DNA of 64,000 nt from Pedomonas mirosovicensis (GCF_022569295.1 NZ_JAKFIA010000001.1:511001-575000); one strand, 5' to 3'; positions 28,112-40,547 are shown, numbered from the stretch's first letter. Notes: generated by a model not told the origin, from the sequence alone. Made by a program: numbers and translations.

Positions 28112-29420
28112 ATGAGTCGTGAGCGCCATCAGGCCGCTGGTCCAACTGACAATAGCGCGCTGCTCGATCTCAGCATTTGGCTCATGATCAGCATGTATCT
28201 GTACGTGGATACGATCAGTGGCGTCCTAATTGGGATAATGGGTGGCCAAGCTCCATTATCGCAAGTGTGGAAGGGAGGGATTCTTTTCCTGATACTGCTT
28301 GTATCGGTGAAGCGGTCCCTTACGACAATCTTACTTTCCGGGGCCTCTGCCGTCATGCTTCTGGTTGGTCCATTCTATCGTCTTCTGGCGACTCCGAACG
28401 CCTCAGGATTTGGATTCGAAAGTGCGACCGCGCTAAAGGCATTGATGCCGCTAGTAATCCTATTATGGTGCATGGATCAACAGACGGCTCGTCATCGGCT
28501 AATAGAGATATGGCCGCTCAGAGCCCTTTGGTCCGCGGTTCTTGCTGTGATTTTGAACATGATGCTAGGCTTGGCTGGGCTTGGGAATTCCACCTATGGT
28601 ACTGGCGAGCACGGGATTGGCATTATCGGCTTCTTCTATGCCGGAAATGAACTTGGGGCTGTCTTTACCGCCCTTTCTGGTTTCGTTCTCATGTGGACGT
28701 GGTGCCGGCGTAGAAAAATCTATGTTCTTGTGGCGGGCGTGGTGGCGTTGATTGGAGTTCTTATTGCCACCAAAGCGGCCATGCTTTCTGCCGTAATGCT
28801 GGCACTAATGGTTCCAGCTGCCAATCAACGCGGGCAATGGGGAAAGATGCCGGCAGGCGTGGCAATCAGCCTGTTTATTCTTCTTGTTGCGCTTGCCATT
28901 ACCATGGCGCGAGTGTGGTTCATCCTTGAGGCTGCTGGGTTGGCCGATCGGCTGCAGTATGCCTACAGTCGTCGCGGCTGGACAGGTATTCTCTTTTTCG
29001 GGGCGGGACAGCTTTCTGGCTGATTCGGCTCAGCTAGTCTGGGAGTTTCAGAGCCTGGCTGATATGTTCTTTGGCCCGGGTCTGCATCAGATGCAGCAAT
29101 TGGCCATCAAGTCCAGCGTAGAGATGGATCCTGTTGACTTTTACCTCTGGTTTGGTGTCCCTGGTCTGTTCTACTTGACTATATTCGTGGCCATATTTAT
29201 CTATTTGCCGTTGCGTGCCAAGCGAGATCCGCGCAATGTTGTGGCGCCTGCGCTACTTGTGACAACATGGGTACTGCTTGGCATATCCATTATTGCAGGG
29301 CACGTCATTCTTGGGAGTCTCGCCGGACCAGCCTGGGCGATGTTTACTGCCTTGGCATTTACAAACTGGTCCACAAGCGGCGAACAGCGCTCGATTGCGT
29401 CCCCACTAAGCGTAACTTAG
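28112..29420 (+). pseudogene. wzy: Wzy-like O-antigen polymerase, frameshifted as read
   Basis: Joined across a frameshift, this is a membrane protein of about 435 residues with roughly ten hydrophobic segments. A central loop contains GTGEHGIGIIGFFYAGNELG, typical of Wzy/WaaL-type enzymes. The first frame ends RRGWTGILFFGAGQLSG; one T fewer in the run of five T at 28994-28998 gives GWTGILFSGRDSFLADS and continues to FTNWSTSGEQRS. Together with Wzx and Wzz this supports Wzy-dependent polymerisation. A ligase role is the main alternative. The break is more likely a base-calling error than real. Confidence 0.7.
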
Positions 29421-29628
29421 GCAAGCGGTGGCCTGAATTCAATATCTGCTTCAGAAAATTTCAGATAAGACATTTGCTAAAAGTTCAGGACTTCTGGGGC
29501 CATGGCGCCAGTGATTGGCAGGGTGTCTGTGCCGCCGAAGCAAGCACCTAATTGCGACATTATCGCTGATTTCGGGCGACCGGGTATGGCACGCAGCTCT
29601 GCTTAACGAAGAAGATGTAGGCCAAATA

Positions 29629-30362
29629 ATGAATATACGCGTTGGTGCCGAAGTATCAGTTGGCGGAATTGCTATTCAAGGCTTTCGATCGCTGGACGAA
29701 GCTGTTGAATTCGTTATTTCCGCTGATGGACAAGTCACTCCTGGGTTTGCCATTGCGATTAACCCGGAAAAGGTAATTCGATACCAGGGTGACTCGGCGC
29801 TGCGTAAGGCCGTCTCTGATGCAACTCTGCGTTACCCGGATGGTATCGGTGTGACGCTCGCAATGCGGGCCAAGGGCGTACACACCACTCGTGTTGCAGG
29901 GGTCGACCTATGGGAACGATTGATGCGATGTGCAGCGCAAACTGGTACGCCCGTGTATTTGCTTGGCGGGGCGCCCGGTGTAGTTGGCCAGGTGAGTCGG
30001 CGCGCTATTGCGGAAATGCCTGGCTTGGTCATTGCTGGCACACAGCACGGCTATTTCGAGAATGAAGATGCTGTTCTTGACGACATTTGCCAATCAGATG
30101 CTAAAATACTTTTTGTTGCCATGGGCTCACCGAAGCAAGAGGTCTTTATTCACAAGGTCCGTCAACGCCGCCCTGATTGCTTCTGCATGGGCGTGGGGGG
30201 GGGACGTTTGATGTATTCATCGGCCGGGTTCAACGCGCGCCTGTGATTATGCAGCGACTGGGCCTAGAGTGGTTCTATCGCTTGTTGCGCCAGCCATCCC
30301 GGATCGGGCGCCAGACCAACTTGGCGAAATTCGCTCTCTTGCTACTTCTCGGGCGACTATAA
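29629..30362 (+). pseudogene. WecG/TagA/CpsF family glycosyltransferase, frameshifted as read
   Basis: About 243 residues when repaired. Diagnostic segments are AIAINPEKVIRYQGD, RYPDGIGVTLAMRAKG (the DG motif of the family), GTPVYLLGGAPGVV and ILFVAMGSPKQEVFI. The frame breaks at a run of nine G (30195-30203) where homologues read GVGGTFD; the other frame continues [20 protein letters not shown] to LLLLGRL. The family transfers N-acetylmannosaminyl-type residues as the second step on undecaprenyl-linked sugars. Start at 29629 because the upstream extension is not family-like. Confidence 0.8.
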
Positions 30363-30840
30363 GCGAAAATCCAACCCTGTGCGTAGGCAGGCTTGAGCGT
30401 CGTCAAATCCTCTACTTTACTGCGATTATCACTCGGAGGAGGGCTCATAGCGCATTGTGCAGTTGCGTAAAAGCCGCTTGGGTTTGCCGCTGAGGCGAAG
30501 GCGCCACCCCGATCGGTCACATGTTCTGCTCTGGGTGGCCTCGCGTGCCCGATGGCTAAATGTGCCTGATTGTACGCCTCAGGGTGCTGTGCAGGGAGCA
30601 TAAAAGGCTCGTCCAGTCACGCACGTTCAATGAAGCACTCATCCTTACACAGCGAATCTGAAAGACCAGCCATCCTTTGCCCGGTCTGACGGCCTGCCCA
30701 CTCCCGTTTCCGTAAAAATTGCGGCCGGAAAGTAACCGTCGGTTGTAGGCCGCCTTTGCGGATTGGCGGGACGAGATGCTGCCGCTTCCTTTGGGGAGCC
30801 GGGTAATGGATAGCACGATTCTGGAGATGTATAATTTTAT
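30363..30840. other. Gene-free stretch between wecG and the second IS copy
   Basis: No recognisable protein in any frame. Short frames on both strands look like chance openings. The stretch may contain decayed insertion-sequence or transferase debris, but I cannot name it. Confidence 0.4.
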
Positions 30841-30903
30841 TGGCGTACTCCCCATAATTTCCTCCGGTTTGAGGTAGAGTCTTCCAAGCAGCGGGGGATA
30901 TTC

Positions 30904-31170
30904 ATGAAGCGCAGCCGTTTTATCGAAGGGTAGATCATTGGGATTTTGAAGGAGCAGGAAGCTGGGGCCAAGACAGGGGATGTCTATCGTCGGCACGAGA
31001 TCAGTGAAGCGACCTTTTGCAAGTGGCAAGCTAAGTACGGCGGCCTGGAGGTATCCGAGGCCAAGCGGCCGGAGGCCCTTGAGGAGGAAAATACACGCCT
31101 GAAGAAGCTTCTGGCTGAAGCCATGCTCGATAATGCCATGTTGAAAGACATTGCATCAAACAAGTGGTGA
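30904..31170 (+). pseudogene. IS3-family orfA, amber-interrupted, copy 2
   Basis: MKRSRFIEG, then TAG, then IIGILKEQEAG as in copy 1. A TTG at 30946 could restart translation and give a 74-residue product with the helix-turn-helix intact. Confidence 0.85.
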
Positions 31171-31840
31171 CGCCCGCCGCGATGAGATCGGCCGTCGCCC
31201 ATTTTCGTGCTGAGCACGAAGGTGAGCGAGAGGCGGGCGTGTCAGGTGCTGGGAGCGGGCCGCTCAATGGTCCGTTACCGTGCCACCAAGCCGGAAGATA
31301 GCGAGGTCCGCGCTCGTCTGCGTACTCTGGCGGCAGAGCGCCGCCGCAGTGGCCGCAAACGCACCTTGGGAACACGGGCGCCCATGGTGGTTGCTGAGAG
31401 GCCTAATCAGTGCTGGTCATTGGATTTTGGCAGCGATGCCCTCAGTGACGGTCCTCGACAACTTCATGCGCGAATGCCTTGCCCCGATCGCCGATACGCC
31501 CCTGTCCGACGCCAGGGTCTGCAGGGACTTGGGTGCGATCATCGCCAGGCAAGGCAAGCCGCGGCTGTGTGTCAGCGACAACGGCACCGAGCTCACCAGC
31601 GCCGCCCTCCTCAAATGGGCCCAGGATCGCATGATCGATTAGCATTGCATCGCCCCCCCCGGCACATTCACCCAGAACGCTTTTGTCGAGAGCTTCAATG
31701 GTCGTCTTCGTGATGAGTGCCTCAATGAGACGTTGTTTGCATCTCTGAGCCATGCCCGCCGGATCCTTGCCGATTGGCAACATGACGACAGCCAAGTCAG
31801 GCCGCACTCGAGCCTGGAGGCGCAACGTCAGCCGTCATAG
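31167..31840 (+). pseudogene. IS3-family orfB (DDE transposase), degenerate, copy 2
   Basis: Begins GTGACGCCCGCC overlapping the orfA stop, as in intact relatives. It then shows the same frameshifts, internal losses and TAG as copy 1. The C-terminal part [20 protein letters not shown] and [14 protein letters not shown] is readable in one frame only after the stop. Confidence 0.85.
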
Positions 31841-31964
31841 CCCGGTCAGGGCATCAACAGCAAAAAGCTCTACTTCAGGTCGGCTGAAATCTGGGAAGTA
31901 CATCATTACGCTTAATAAGCGCTTTTTTTCCCCCACATGGCCTAGGCTGAACAGATAGGCGAGA

Positions 31965-33217
31965 ATGCTGCTTTTATGGATGGAGCAGCAAGAGCCTGTA
32001 CATATGGATATTCATAAGGACTGTACTGATCTGGCTGGTGTCAGGCGGCTGGACGTGGTCGCCAGCCCCACGGGCCGTCGTTGGTGGTCGGCAGGGGTGA
32101 AGGCGCGGATCGTGGTGGGGTCGCTTGCACCCGGGACATTAGTGTCTGCGGTGGCGCACCGACATGGGCTGCGTCCCTCGCGCCTGTTTGCCTAGCGGCG
32201 CCAGCTCCGCGACGGCAGGTGACTTCTGTCTGCTGCCGAGAGCCCGGCTTGCCGCATCGCCGAACTCATTGCAGCACTGGGGTGCGCATCAATTGTGCCC
32301 GACGGGCGCTTGCAGGTATCTATCGCAACTCGGCCCGTCGACTTTCGCTTGCGGCTGGAGGCCAGCACGTTCGCCTGGGGCCATCGATCCAGGACGGGGT
32401 CATGCGGCTGACGCGCGGCCAGCTGGAAGCCTTGCTGGAAAGGCTGGATTGACGCTGGGTTCACCGGTCACGAGTTCCGCGGCCCCGTGCGGCGGATTGA
32501 CTCATGCATCCCTCGGGCCGGCTCCCAGCCAGGCTGCCCCACTGTACGATTGGCGCATGGAGATTGAGACTCCCCTTCCTGATGGCGTCGCCACGCTCAA
32601 GGCGCAGCTCGTGGCCGAACGCGCCGCGCGGCAAGCTGCGGAGCAGCATCTCCATACTAAGCGTGAGGGATGCGAGCGGCTGAAGCATCTCTTACAGGAG
32701 CTGCGGCGCGCGCTTTACGGTCGACGTTCCGAGCGGATCGACGCTAACTAGCTGCGGCTGGCGCTGGAGGACATCGAGACAGATCTTAGCATCATTAACG
32801 CCGAGAACGAACCCAGGGCAAGACCTGGACGGCGATCTCAAGCGCGCAGGGTCAACCGCGGTGCTCTGCCGGCGTACTTGCCGCGCATCGAAGAGGTCAG
32901 CGAGCCCCAGAGCCTGATCTGCGCCAGGGGGCGTTCCTGCACAGGATCGGCGAGGATGTATCGGAACGGAACGCCTCGATGTGGTTCCGGCCCAGTGCCG
33001 GGTGCTGATGACCTGGCATCCCGGCTATTCCTGCCGCGCCTGCGAGGTGGTCACGCAAGCCAGGCTGGCCGAGGCCGCAAAGCTCAACAGCCTCGATCCG
33101 CGAGCCTACCTGACCAACACCCTGACGGCGTTCGCCAAGGGCCACCCGTCAAAGCACGTCGACGCCCTTCTGCCTTGGGCCGTTGCTCGCTCTGTCAGCC
33201 ACAGCGCCGTGGTTTGA
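31965..33217 (+). mobile_element. IS66-family remnant with tnpA, tnpB and tnpC fragments
   Basis: Three IS66 genes survive as pieces in the right order. The tnpA-like piece (about 32004-32195, GRRWWSAGVKARIVVGSLAP, then VAHRHGLRPSRLFA) ends in TAG where homologues have tryptophan. A tnpB trace follows (IATRPVDFR, then MRLTRGQLEALLERLD near 32452). The tnpC N-terminus lies at 32557-32751 (ALYGRRSERIDAN, with its coiled coil). A tnpC zinc-ribbon and C-terminal stretch occupy 32830-33217 (RGALPAYLPRIEEV, then AAKLNSLDPRAYLTNTLTAF and DALLPWA). The catalytic core is deleted. I could not place its terminal repeats. Confidence 0.8.
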
Positions 33218-33280
33218 AATGCAGGTCTCGTAAACTGCCCAATTCTGCCTAATCCGGAAAGTCAAGCGCCCCAGAATGAC

Positions 33281-33316
33281 AAAACCCCGGCTGGGCGATT
33301 GCCGAGCCGGGGTTTT
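33281..33316 (-). terminator. Terminator downstream of tRNA-Ala
   Basis: Stem AAAACCCCGGCT / AGCCGGGGTTTT around a 12-base loop, lying 8 bases beyond the tRNA 3' end. Symmetric A and T flanks make it potentially bidirectional. Confidence 0.75.
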
Positions 33317-33324
33317 GCGAAACC

Positions 33325-33400
<76 letters not shown>

Positions 33401-33504
33401 GTTTTTCTTTCCAGCGGCAGGGCGCTTGGGGGCGCCTCGCTATGTGGTGGGCGGCTCTCTACCGGATGCCGCACCACCCCGCAAGCACTTTTTGAAGAAA
33501 TTTT

Positions 33505-35355
<1,851 letters not shown>

Positions 35356-35408
35356 GGCCCTCCTGCAATCAAAGAAGACAGTCGCCAGTCAAGGTTTGAG
35401 GATAAGCA

Positions 35409-36071
35409 ATGATTATCGCCGTCGATGGCCCCTCCGCGTCCGGCAAGGGCACGTTGGCCCGCAGGCTGGCCCAGCATTATGGCCTACGGCATCTGGATAC
35501 GGGCGCGCTCTACAGGATGGTGGGTCTGGCTGTCCTCCTGTCGGGTGGGGACCCGGCCGACGAGGCGGCGGCGCTGGCGGCGGCCAGGACGATCGATCTC
35601 AGCCTGCTGGAGCACCCCGAGCTGCGCTCGGAGGTGACGGGCGGGGCGGCTTCCAAGGTGGCGGCGCAGCCGGCCGTACGGGCGGCGCTGCTGCAGTTCC
35701 AGCGGGATTTTGCCAACGAGAACGGCGGCGCGGTGCTGGATGGGCGGGACATCGGCACGGTGGTGTGCCCGGAGGCAAGCGTGAAGCTGTTCGTCATCGC
35801 CCGGGCGGACGTGCGTGCCCGGCGACGCCACGCGGAGCTGACCCGCTATGGCGTTGAAGTATCCTACGAGACGGTGCTGGCGGATATCGAGGCGCGCGAT
35901 GCGCGGGACATGAACCGGGCCGTGGCGCCGCTCAAACCCGCGCCGGACGCGCTCTTGCTCGACACCAGCGATTTAGATATAGACGCTGCGGTTCAGCAGG
36001 CCCTGAGTTTGGTAGACTCGCGTCTTGCTGAATTGAAACTCGGTTCCCGCGCCGTTCGTAATCGCCCCTGA
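35409..36071 (+). CDS. cmk: Cytidylate kinase
   Basis: Phosphorylates CMP and dCMP with ATP. 220 residues. [20 protein letters not shown] is the P-loop, [16 protein letters not shown] the nucleotide site, and [17 protein letters not shown] the CMP-binding part. Start follows GAGGATAAGCA. It lies between aroA and rpsA, the arrangement known from many Proteobacteria. Confidence 0.96.
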   Translation: MIIAVDGPSASGKGTLARRLAQHYGLRHLDTGALYRMVGLAVLLSGGDPADEAAALAAARTIDLSLLEHPELRSEVTGGAASKVAAQPAVRAALLQFQRDFANENGGAVLDGRDIGTVVCPEASVKLFVIARADVRARRRHAELTRYGVEVSYETVLADIEARDARDMNRAVAPLKPAPDALLLDTSDLDIDAAVQQALSLVDSRLAELKLGSRAVRNRP

Positions 36072-36273
36072 GAATGGGACCGATCTTCTGACCGGCGGAG
36101 CGCCAGCACCTGCGATGTGCCGGGCAGGCCCTCTGGGCCTGGCCGCGTCTCGTCATTTGGATGGTGTAACAGGGGCCCAAATGCCGGCGCAAGCGGATGG
36201 TCCGATTGCGTACCGGAAGACCGCCGGAGCCAACCGGCTGGCCGGAAAGAACTTGTGAAAGGACTTAACTCTT

Positions 36274-37965
36274 ATGTCGAACACCATTCCGAGCCGCGAC
36301 GATTTCGCGGCCCTGCTCGAGAGCACTCTCGGCACCGCGCAGTCGTTTGAAGGCCGCGTTGTAAAGGGCACCATCACCGCCATCGAAAACGACATGGTCG
36401 TGATCGACGTCGGCCTGAAGTCCGAAGGCCGCGTGCCGCTGAAGGAATTCGCCGCTCCGGGCCAGAAGGCCGAGATCCAGGTTGGTGACGAAGTCGACGT
36501 GTACGTCGACCGCATCGAGAACGCCTCGGGCGAAGCCATGCTGTCGCGCGACCGTGCGCGCCGCGAAGCTGCCTGGGATAAGCTGGAAGCTCAGTACTCC
36601 GACGGCGTGCGCGTCGAAGGCGTGATCTTCGGCCGCGTGAAGGGCGGCTTCACCGTCGACCTGTCGGGCGCCGTGGCGTTCCTGCCGGGCAGCCAGGTGG
36701 ACATCCGTCCGATCCGCGACATCACCCCGCTGATGAACATCCCGCAGCCGTTCCAGATCCTGAAGATGGACCGCCGCCGCGGCAACATCGTGGTCTCCCG
36801 CCGCGCCGTTCTGGAGGAAACCCGCGCCGAGCAGCGTTCGGGCCTCATCCAGACCCTGGCCGAGGGTCAGGTGATCGAGGGCGTCGTGAAGAACATCACC
36901 GATTACGGTGCGTTCATCGACCTGGGCGGCATCGACGGCCTGCTGCATGTCACCGACATGTCCTACCGCCGCGTCGGCCACCCGTCCGAGATCCTGAACA
37001 TCGGCGACACCGTCCGCGTTCAGATCATCCGCATCAACCGCGACACCCAGCGCATCTCGCTGGGCATGAAGCAGCTTGAGTCCGATCCGTGGGAAGGCGC
37101 TGCCGCCAAGTACCCGGTCGGCGCCAAGTTCTCGGGCCGCGTGACCAACATCACCGACTACGGCGCCTTCGTGGAGCTGGAGCCGGGCGTCGAGGGTCTG
37201 GTGCACGTCTCCGAGATGAGCTGGGTGAAGAAGAACGTCCACCCGGGCAAGATCGTTTCGACCTCGCAGGAAGTCGAAGTGATGGTGCTCGAGGTCGACG
37301 AGGACAAGCGCCGCATCTCGCTCGGCCTGAAGCAGTGCATGGACAACCCGTGGGCGTCCTTCGCCGAGAAGCACCCGGTGGGTTCGGTCGTCGAGGGCGA
37401 AGTCAAGAACACGACCGAGTTCGGTCTGTTCATCGGCCTCGAGGGCGACGTGGACGGCATGGTTCACATGTCGGACATCGCTTGGGGCAAGTCGGGCGAA
37501 GAGGCTCTGGCCTCCTTCCGTCGCGGCGAGATGGTCAAGGCCGTCGTTCTCGATGTGGACATCGAGAAGGAGCGCATCAGCCTCGGCATCAAGCAGCTTG
37601 ACCAGGCTGGCCAGGCCGCTGCCGACAAGCGCAAGGGCGACATCGTGACCGTCACCGTTCTCGAAGTGAAGGACGGCGGCATCGAGGTCGAAATCGGCGA
37701 TGGCGGCCCGACCGCCTTCATCAAGCGCTCGGACCTGTCGCGCGACCGCGACGAGCAGCGTCCGGACCGCTTCCAGGTCGGCCAGAAGGTGGACGCCCTC
37801 GTGGTGGGCACCGACCGCCAGACCAAGAAGCCGAACCTGTCGATCAAGGCGCTCCAGATCGCCGAAGAGCAGCAGGCGGTTGCCCAGTACGGTTCGACCG
37901 ACTCGGGCGCGTCGCTCGGCGACATTCTGGGTGCGGCCCTCTCGAAGGCCAAGGACAACCGCTAA
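36274..37965 (+). CDS. rpsA: 30S ribosomal protein S1
   Basis: 563 residues with six S1 RNA-binding repeats at roughly 90-residue spacing. Typical segments are GVVKNITDYGAFIDLGGIDG, GRVTNITDYGAFVELEPGV and GEVKNTTEFGLFIGLEGDVD. It recruits mRNA to the small subunit. Start at 36274 follows AAAGGACTT. A leader of about 200 bases precedes it with no clear element. A strong terminator follows. Confidence 0.97.
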   Translation: MSNTIPSRDDFAALLESTLGTAQSFEGRVVKGTITAIENDMVVIDVGLKSEGRVPLKEFAAPGQKAEIQVGDEVDVYVDRIENASGEAMLSRDRARREAAWDKLEAQYSDGVRVEGVIFGRVKGGFTVDLSGAVAFLPGSQVDIRPIRDITPLMNIPQPFQILKMDRRRGNIVVSRRAVLEETRAEQRSGLIQTLAEGQVIEGVVKNITDYGAFIDLGGIDGLLHVTDMSYRRVGHPSEILNIGDTVRVQIIRINRDTQRISLGMKQLESDPWEGAAAKYPVGAKFSGRVTNITDYGAFVELEPGVEGLVHVSEMSWVKKNVHPGKIVSTSQEVEVMVLEVDEDKRRISLGLKQCMDNPWASFAEKHPVGSVVEGEVKNTTEFGLFIGLEGDVDGMVHMSDIAWGKSGEEALASFRRGEMVKAVVLDVDIEKERISLGIKQLDQAGQAAADKRKGDIVTVTVLEVKDGGIEVEIGDGGPTAFIKRSDLSRDRDEQRPDRFQVGQKVDALVVGTDRQTKKPNLSIKALQIAEEQQAVAQYGSTDSGASLGDILGAALSKAKDNR

Positions 37966-38013
37966 TCCGGTTGTTCTGTCCGCCGGAGCTTTTCGGCGGA
38001 ACCAGACGAAAAA

Positions 38014-38045
38014 GAGGCTCCGCAGCCATGCTGCGGGGCCTTTTT
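38014..38045 (+). terminator. Rho-independent terminator of rpsA
   Basis: Stem AGGCTCCGCAGC / GCTGCGGGGCCTT around CAT, followed by TTTTT. It lies 49 bases after the rpsA stop. Confidence 0.88.
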
Positions 38046-38261
38046 CGTGCCGATTTTGCGCCAATTCGCAGCCAGACGGGGCCGTGAGGCGAGAAAAGCC
38101 TGTGCGCCGAGCCATTTAAGACCACGGCAGAACATACGCCCATAGACCCAGACGCTTGACGGACGTTATGTTGGTTTGGCACCACGGGATTTGGTGTAAG
38201 CTTAGGCAAGCGTGGTGATTTTCGCGGCCGGGCAGGCCACAACCAGCAAGAGGGAAAGCCG

Positions 38262-38543
38262 ATGATCAAGTCGGAGTTGGTCCAGAAACTGGCCGAAAAG
38301 AACCCGGGCCTTCAGCACAAGGTGGTTGAGCGGGTGGTCACGACCATCTTCAACGAAATCGTCGAGGCCCTGGCGGAAGGCAAGCGGGTCGAGCTGCGGG
38401 GCTTCGGCGCCTTCTCCACGCGCGGACGCATGGCTCGCACCGGACGCAACCCGCGCACCGGCGAGGCGGTGGCCGTGGAGGCCAAGCGGGTTCCTTACTT
38501 CAAGGCGGGCAAGGAACTGCGGGAGCGGCTGAACGAGGAGTAG
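38262..38543 (+). CDS. ihfB: Integration host factor subunit beta
   Basis: A 93-residue DNA-bending HU/IHF family protein. [20 protein letters not shown] is the dimer arm, [20 protein letters not shown] leads to the beta-ribbon arm, and [11 protein letters not shown] contains the proline that intercalates DNA. The lysine-rich [17 protein letters not shown] closes it. Its place just after rpsA is the classical ihfB position. The alpha subunit is not in the window. Confidence 0.95.
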   Translation: MIKSELVQKLAEKNPGLQHKVVERVVTTIFNEIVEALAEGKRVELRGFGAFSTRGRMARTGRNPRTGEAVAVEAKRVPYFKAGKELRERLNEE

Positions 38544-38720
38544 AGCGCGCCAGAGGCCGGGCTTCGCGCCGGGAGGCGCGGCCTCCAGACTCTTCGGCTG
38601 GGTTCTGCGGGGCGTGCGGTCATTATGCTCCTGCCGCCTGTCATCGGCGCTCATCGATGCTGGCAATGAGCCGATGCCTTCGTTATTGATGAACCATCTA
38701 TCAGGAGTTCGAGGCGCGGG

Positions 38721-39122
38721 ATGCGGTTCTTTCGTTGGTTTTTCTACTTCGTCATTGCGGCTGCTCTGGCCTGGTTCGCGGCCACGAACTGGTCGATGGT
38801 GACGATCAATCTGGTCCCGCCCACCCAGCTTGTCATGCCGCTGCCGCTTCTGGTGCTGATCTGCCTGGCGCTGGGCGCGCTGCCGCCGACCTTCTCCCAC
38901 ATGATCGACCGTTGGCGCTGGAAGCGCCGGGTGAAGCGGGCCGAGCAGCTTGCCGAACAGCGGGCGCTGGAGCTGGCCGAGATCAAGGGCGAGCGTGAGC
39001 GCATGATGCTGCCGGAAGAAGCCGAGGCCGCGCTCAAGGCCCGCGTGGCCGCCGCTGGCGCCGCCTATGTGGACGACGAGCCGGTGACCAAGCGTTCCGC
39101 GCCGATGCCGCCCGGCGTCTGA
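38721..39122 (+). CDS. LapA-family (DUF1049) inner-membrane protein
   Basis: 133 residues with two membrane helices (about 5-22 and 40-62) and a cytoplasmic coiled-coil tail (RVKRAEQLAEQRALELAEIK). The length and the helix pattern, with NWSMVTINLVPPTQLVMPLP between, fit the LapA/YciS lipopolysaccharide-assembly family, which commonly sits between ihfB and pyrF. In E. coli LapA takes part in LpxC turnover; that role is only transferred by homology. Confidence 0.8.
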   Translation: MRFFRWFFYFVIAAALAWFAATNWSMVTINLVPPTQLVMPLPLLVLICLALGALPPTFSHMIDRWRWKRRVKRAEQLAEQRALELAEIKGERERMMLPEEAEAALKARVAAAGAAYVDDEPVTKRSAPMPPGV

Positions 39123-39169
39123 GGCATAGGCGCCCAAGACCTTATCATCCGCTGCGAAACGGCGAATTT

Positions 39170-39880
39170 ATGATGCGTAATCCGATTTTCTGCGCCCTCG
39201 ATGTGCCCGAGGTGGACGCGGCGCTTGCCCTTGGCCGCCGCATCGCGCCGCATGTGGGCGGGCTGAAGCTGGGGCTGGAGTTCTTCTGCGCCGTGGGGCC
39301 GGAGGGCATCCGCCGCGTGGCCGAGGAAGCGGGCTTGCCCGTGTTCCTCGACCTCAAGTTTCACGACATCCCCAACACGGTGGCGGGCGCGGTGCGCTCG
39401 GTCATGGCGCTACGCCCCGCGATTCTAACCGTCCACGCCACCGGCGGCCGGGCGATGCTGGAAGCGGCGGGCAATGCTGCCCGAGAGGAAGCGGCGAAGC
39501 TGGGCGTCGAGGCGCCCAAGGTGGTGGCCGTCACCGTGCTCACCAGCATGGACGCGGGCGATCTCAATGCCGTGGGCGTTGCGGCCTCTCCCGCCGATCA
39601 GGTGGCGCGGCTGGCCGAACTGGTGCGCGACAGCGGGCTGGACGGCACGGTCTGCTCGCCCAAGGAAGTGGCGCTGGTGAAGCAGGTATGGCCGGAGGCG
39701 TTCACCGTGGTGCCGGGTATTCGCCCGGCGGGCGCGCAGGTGGGCGACCAGAAGCGGGTGATGGGCCCGCGCGAGGCCTTGGCGGCGGGCGCGAGCGTTC
39801 TGGTGATCGGGCGGCCGATCACGGAAGCGGGCGACCCCGCGGCAGCGGCCGAGGCGATTGCCAGCACGATCGCCAGCTAA
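39170..39880 (+). CDS. pyrF: Orotidine 5'-phosphate decarboxylase
   Basis: The last step of UMP synthesis. 236 residues. The signature VFLDLKFHDIPNTVAGAVRS carries the catalytic Asp-Lys-Asp network, and FTVVPGIRPAG with VIGRPITEAGDP binds phosphate. It starts MMRNPIFCALDVPEVD, the family opening. The trpF gene starts 17 bases after its stop. Confidence 0.97.
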   Translation: MMRNPIFCALDVPEVDAALALGRRIAPHVGGLKLGLEFFCAVGPEGIRRVAEEAGLPVFLDLKFHDIPNTVAGAVRSVMALRPAILTVHATGGRAMLEAAGNAAREEAAKLGVEAPKVVAVTVLTSMDAGDLNAVGVAASPADQVARLAELVRDSGLDGTVCSPKEVALVKQVWPEAFTVVPGIRPAGAQVGDQKRVMGPREALAAGASVLVIGRPITEAGDPAAAAEAIASTIAS

Positions 39881-39897
39881 CGCAGGCACCTTGAACC

Positions 39898-40547
39898 ATG
39901 GCACCGGACGTCAAGATTTGCGGACTGACCACGCGGGAGAGCATCCTTGCTGCCGTGGGGGCGGGCGCGACTCACGTCGGCTTCGTGTTCTTTCCCAAAA
40001 GCCCGCGTAACATCAGCCTGGAGGCGGCGAGCGGCCTGCGGGGCGTCCTGCCCTCCAAGGTGAAGCTGGTGGCGCTGCTGGTGGATGCGCCCGACGCGCT
40101 GACGGCGCAGGTGGTGGCCGCCGCGCGCCCGGATGTGCTGCAACTCCATGGGCAGGAAGGGCCGGAGCGGGTGGCGGAGGTTCGCCGCCGGTTCGGACTG
40201 GAAACCTGGAAGGCCATGGGGGTTCGCACCTCCGCCGATGTGGCGGCGGCGCAAGGTTTCGCGGGCGCGGCCGATCTCTTGCTGTTCGATGCGAAACCTC
40301 CTACACCGCCAGCAGGCGAGACGGCCGTGCCGGGCGGCACCGGCGTCCGCTTCGACTGGCGGCTGGTGCAGAACCTTCGTCTGGATGCCCGTTGGGGGCT
40401 GGCAGGCGGGCTGGATGCACAAAGCGTTGGCGAGGCCATTCGGCTCACCCGGCCGCATCTCGTGGATGTTTCATCAGGCGTCGAGGACGCGCCGGGAGTA
40501 AAATCGGTGGCCAAGATCGAAGCCTTCATCAAGGCAGCGCGCAACCC

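Larger units (their letters stand above)
30841..31906 (+). mobile_element. Defective IS3-family element, copy 2
   Basis: Identical to 21443-22508 in inverted orientation, with the same terminal repeats. Flanks are TAT on the left and TAC on the right, so no perfect three-base target duplication is seen here, unlike copy 1. It closes the polysaccharide locus on the right. Confidence 0.9.

Noticed and set aside
36265..38115. 616-codon open frame on the minus strand across rpsA
   Set aside because: Antisense to a clear ribosomal protein gene; composition follows the repeats of S1 read backwards.
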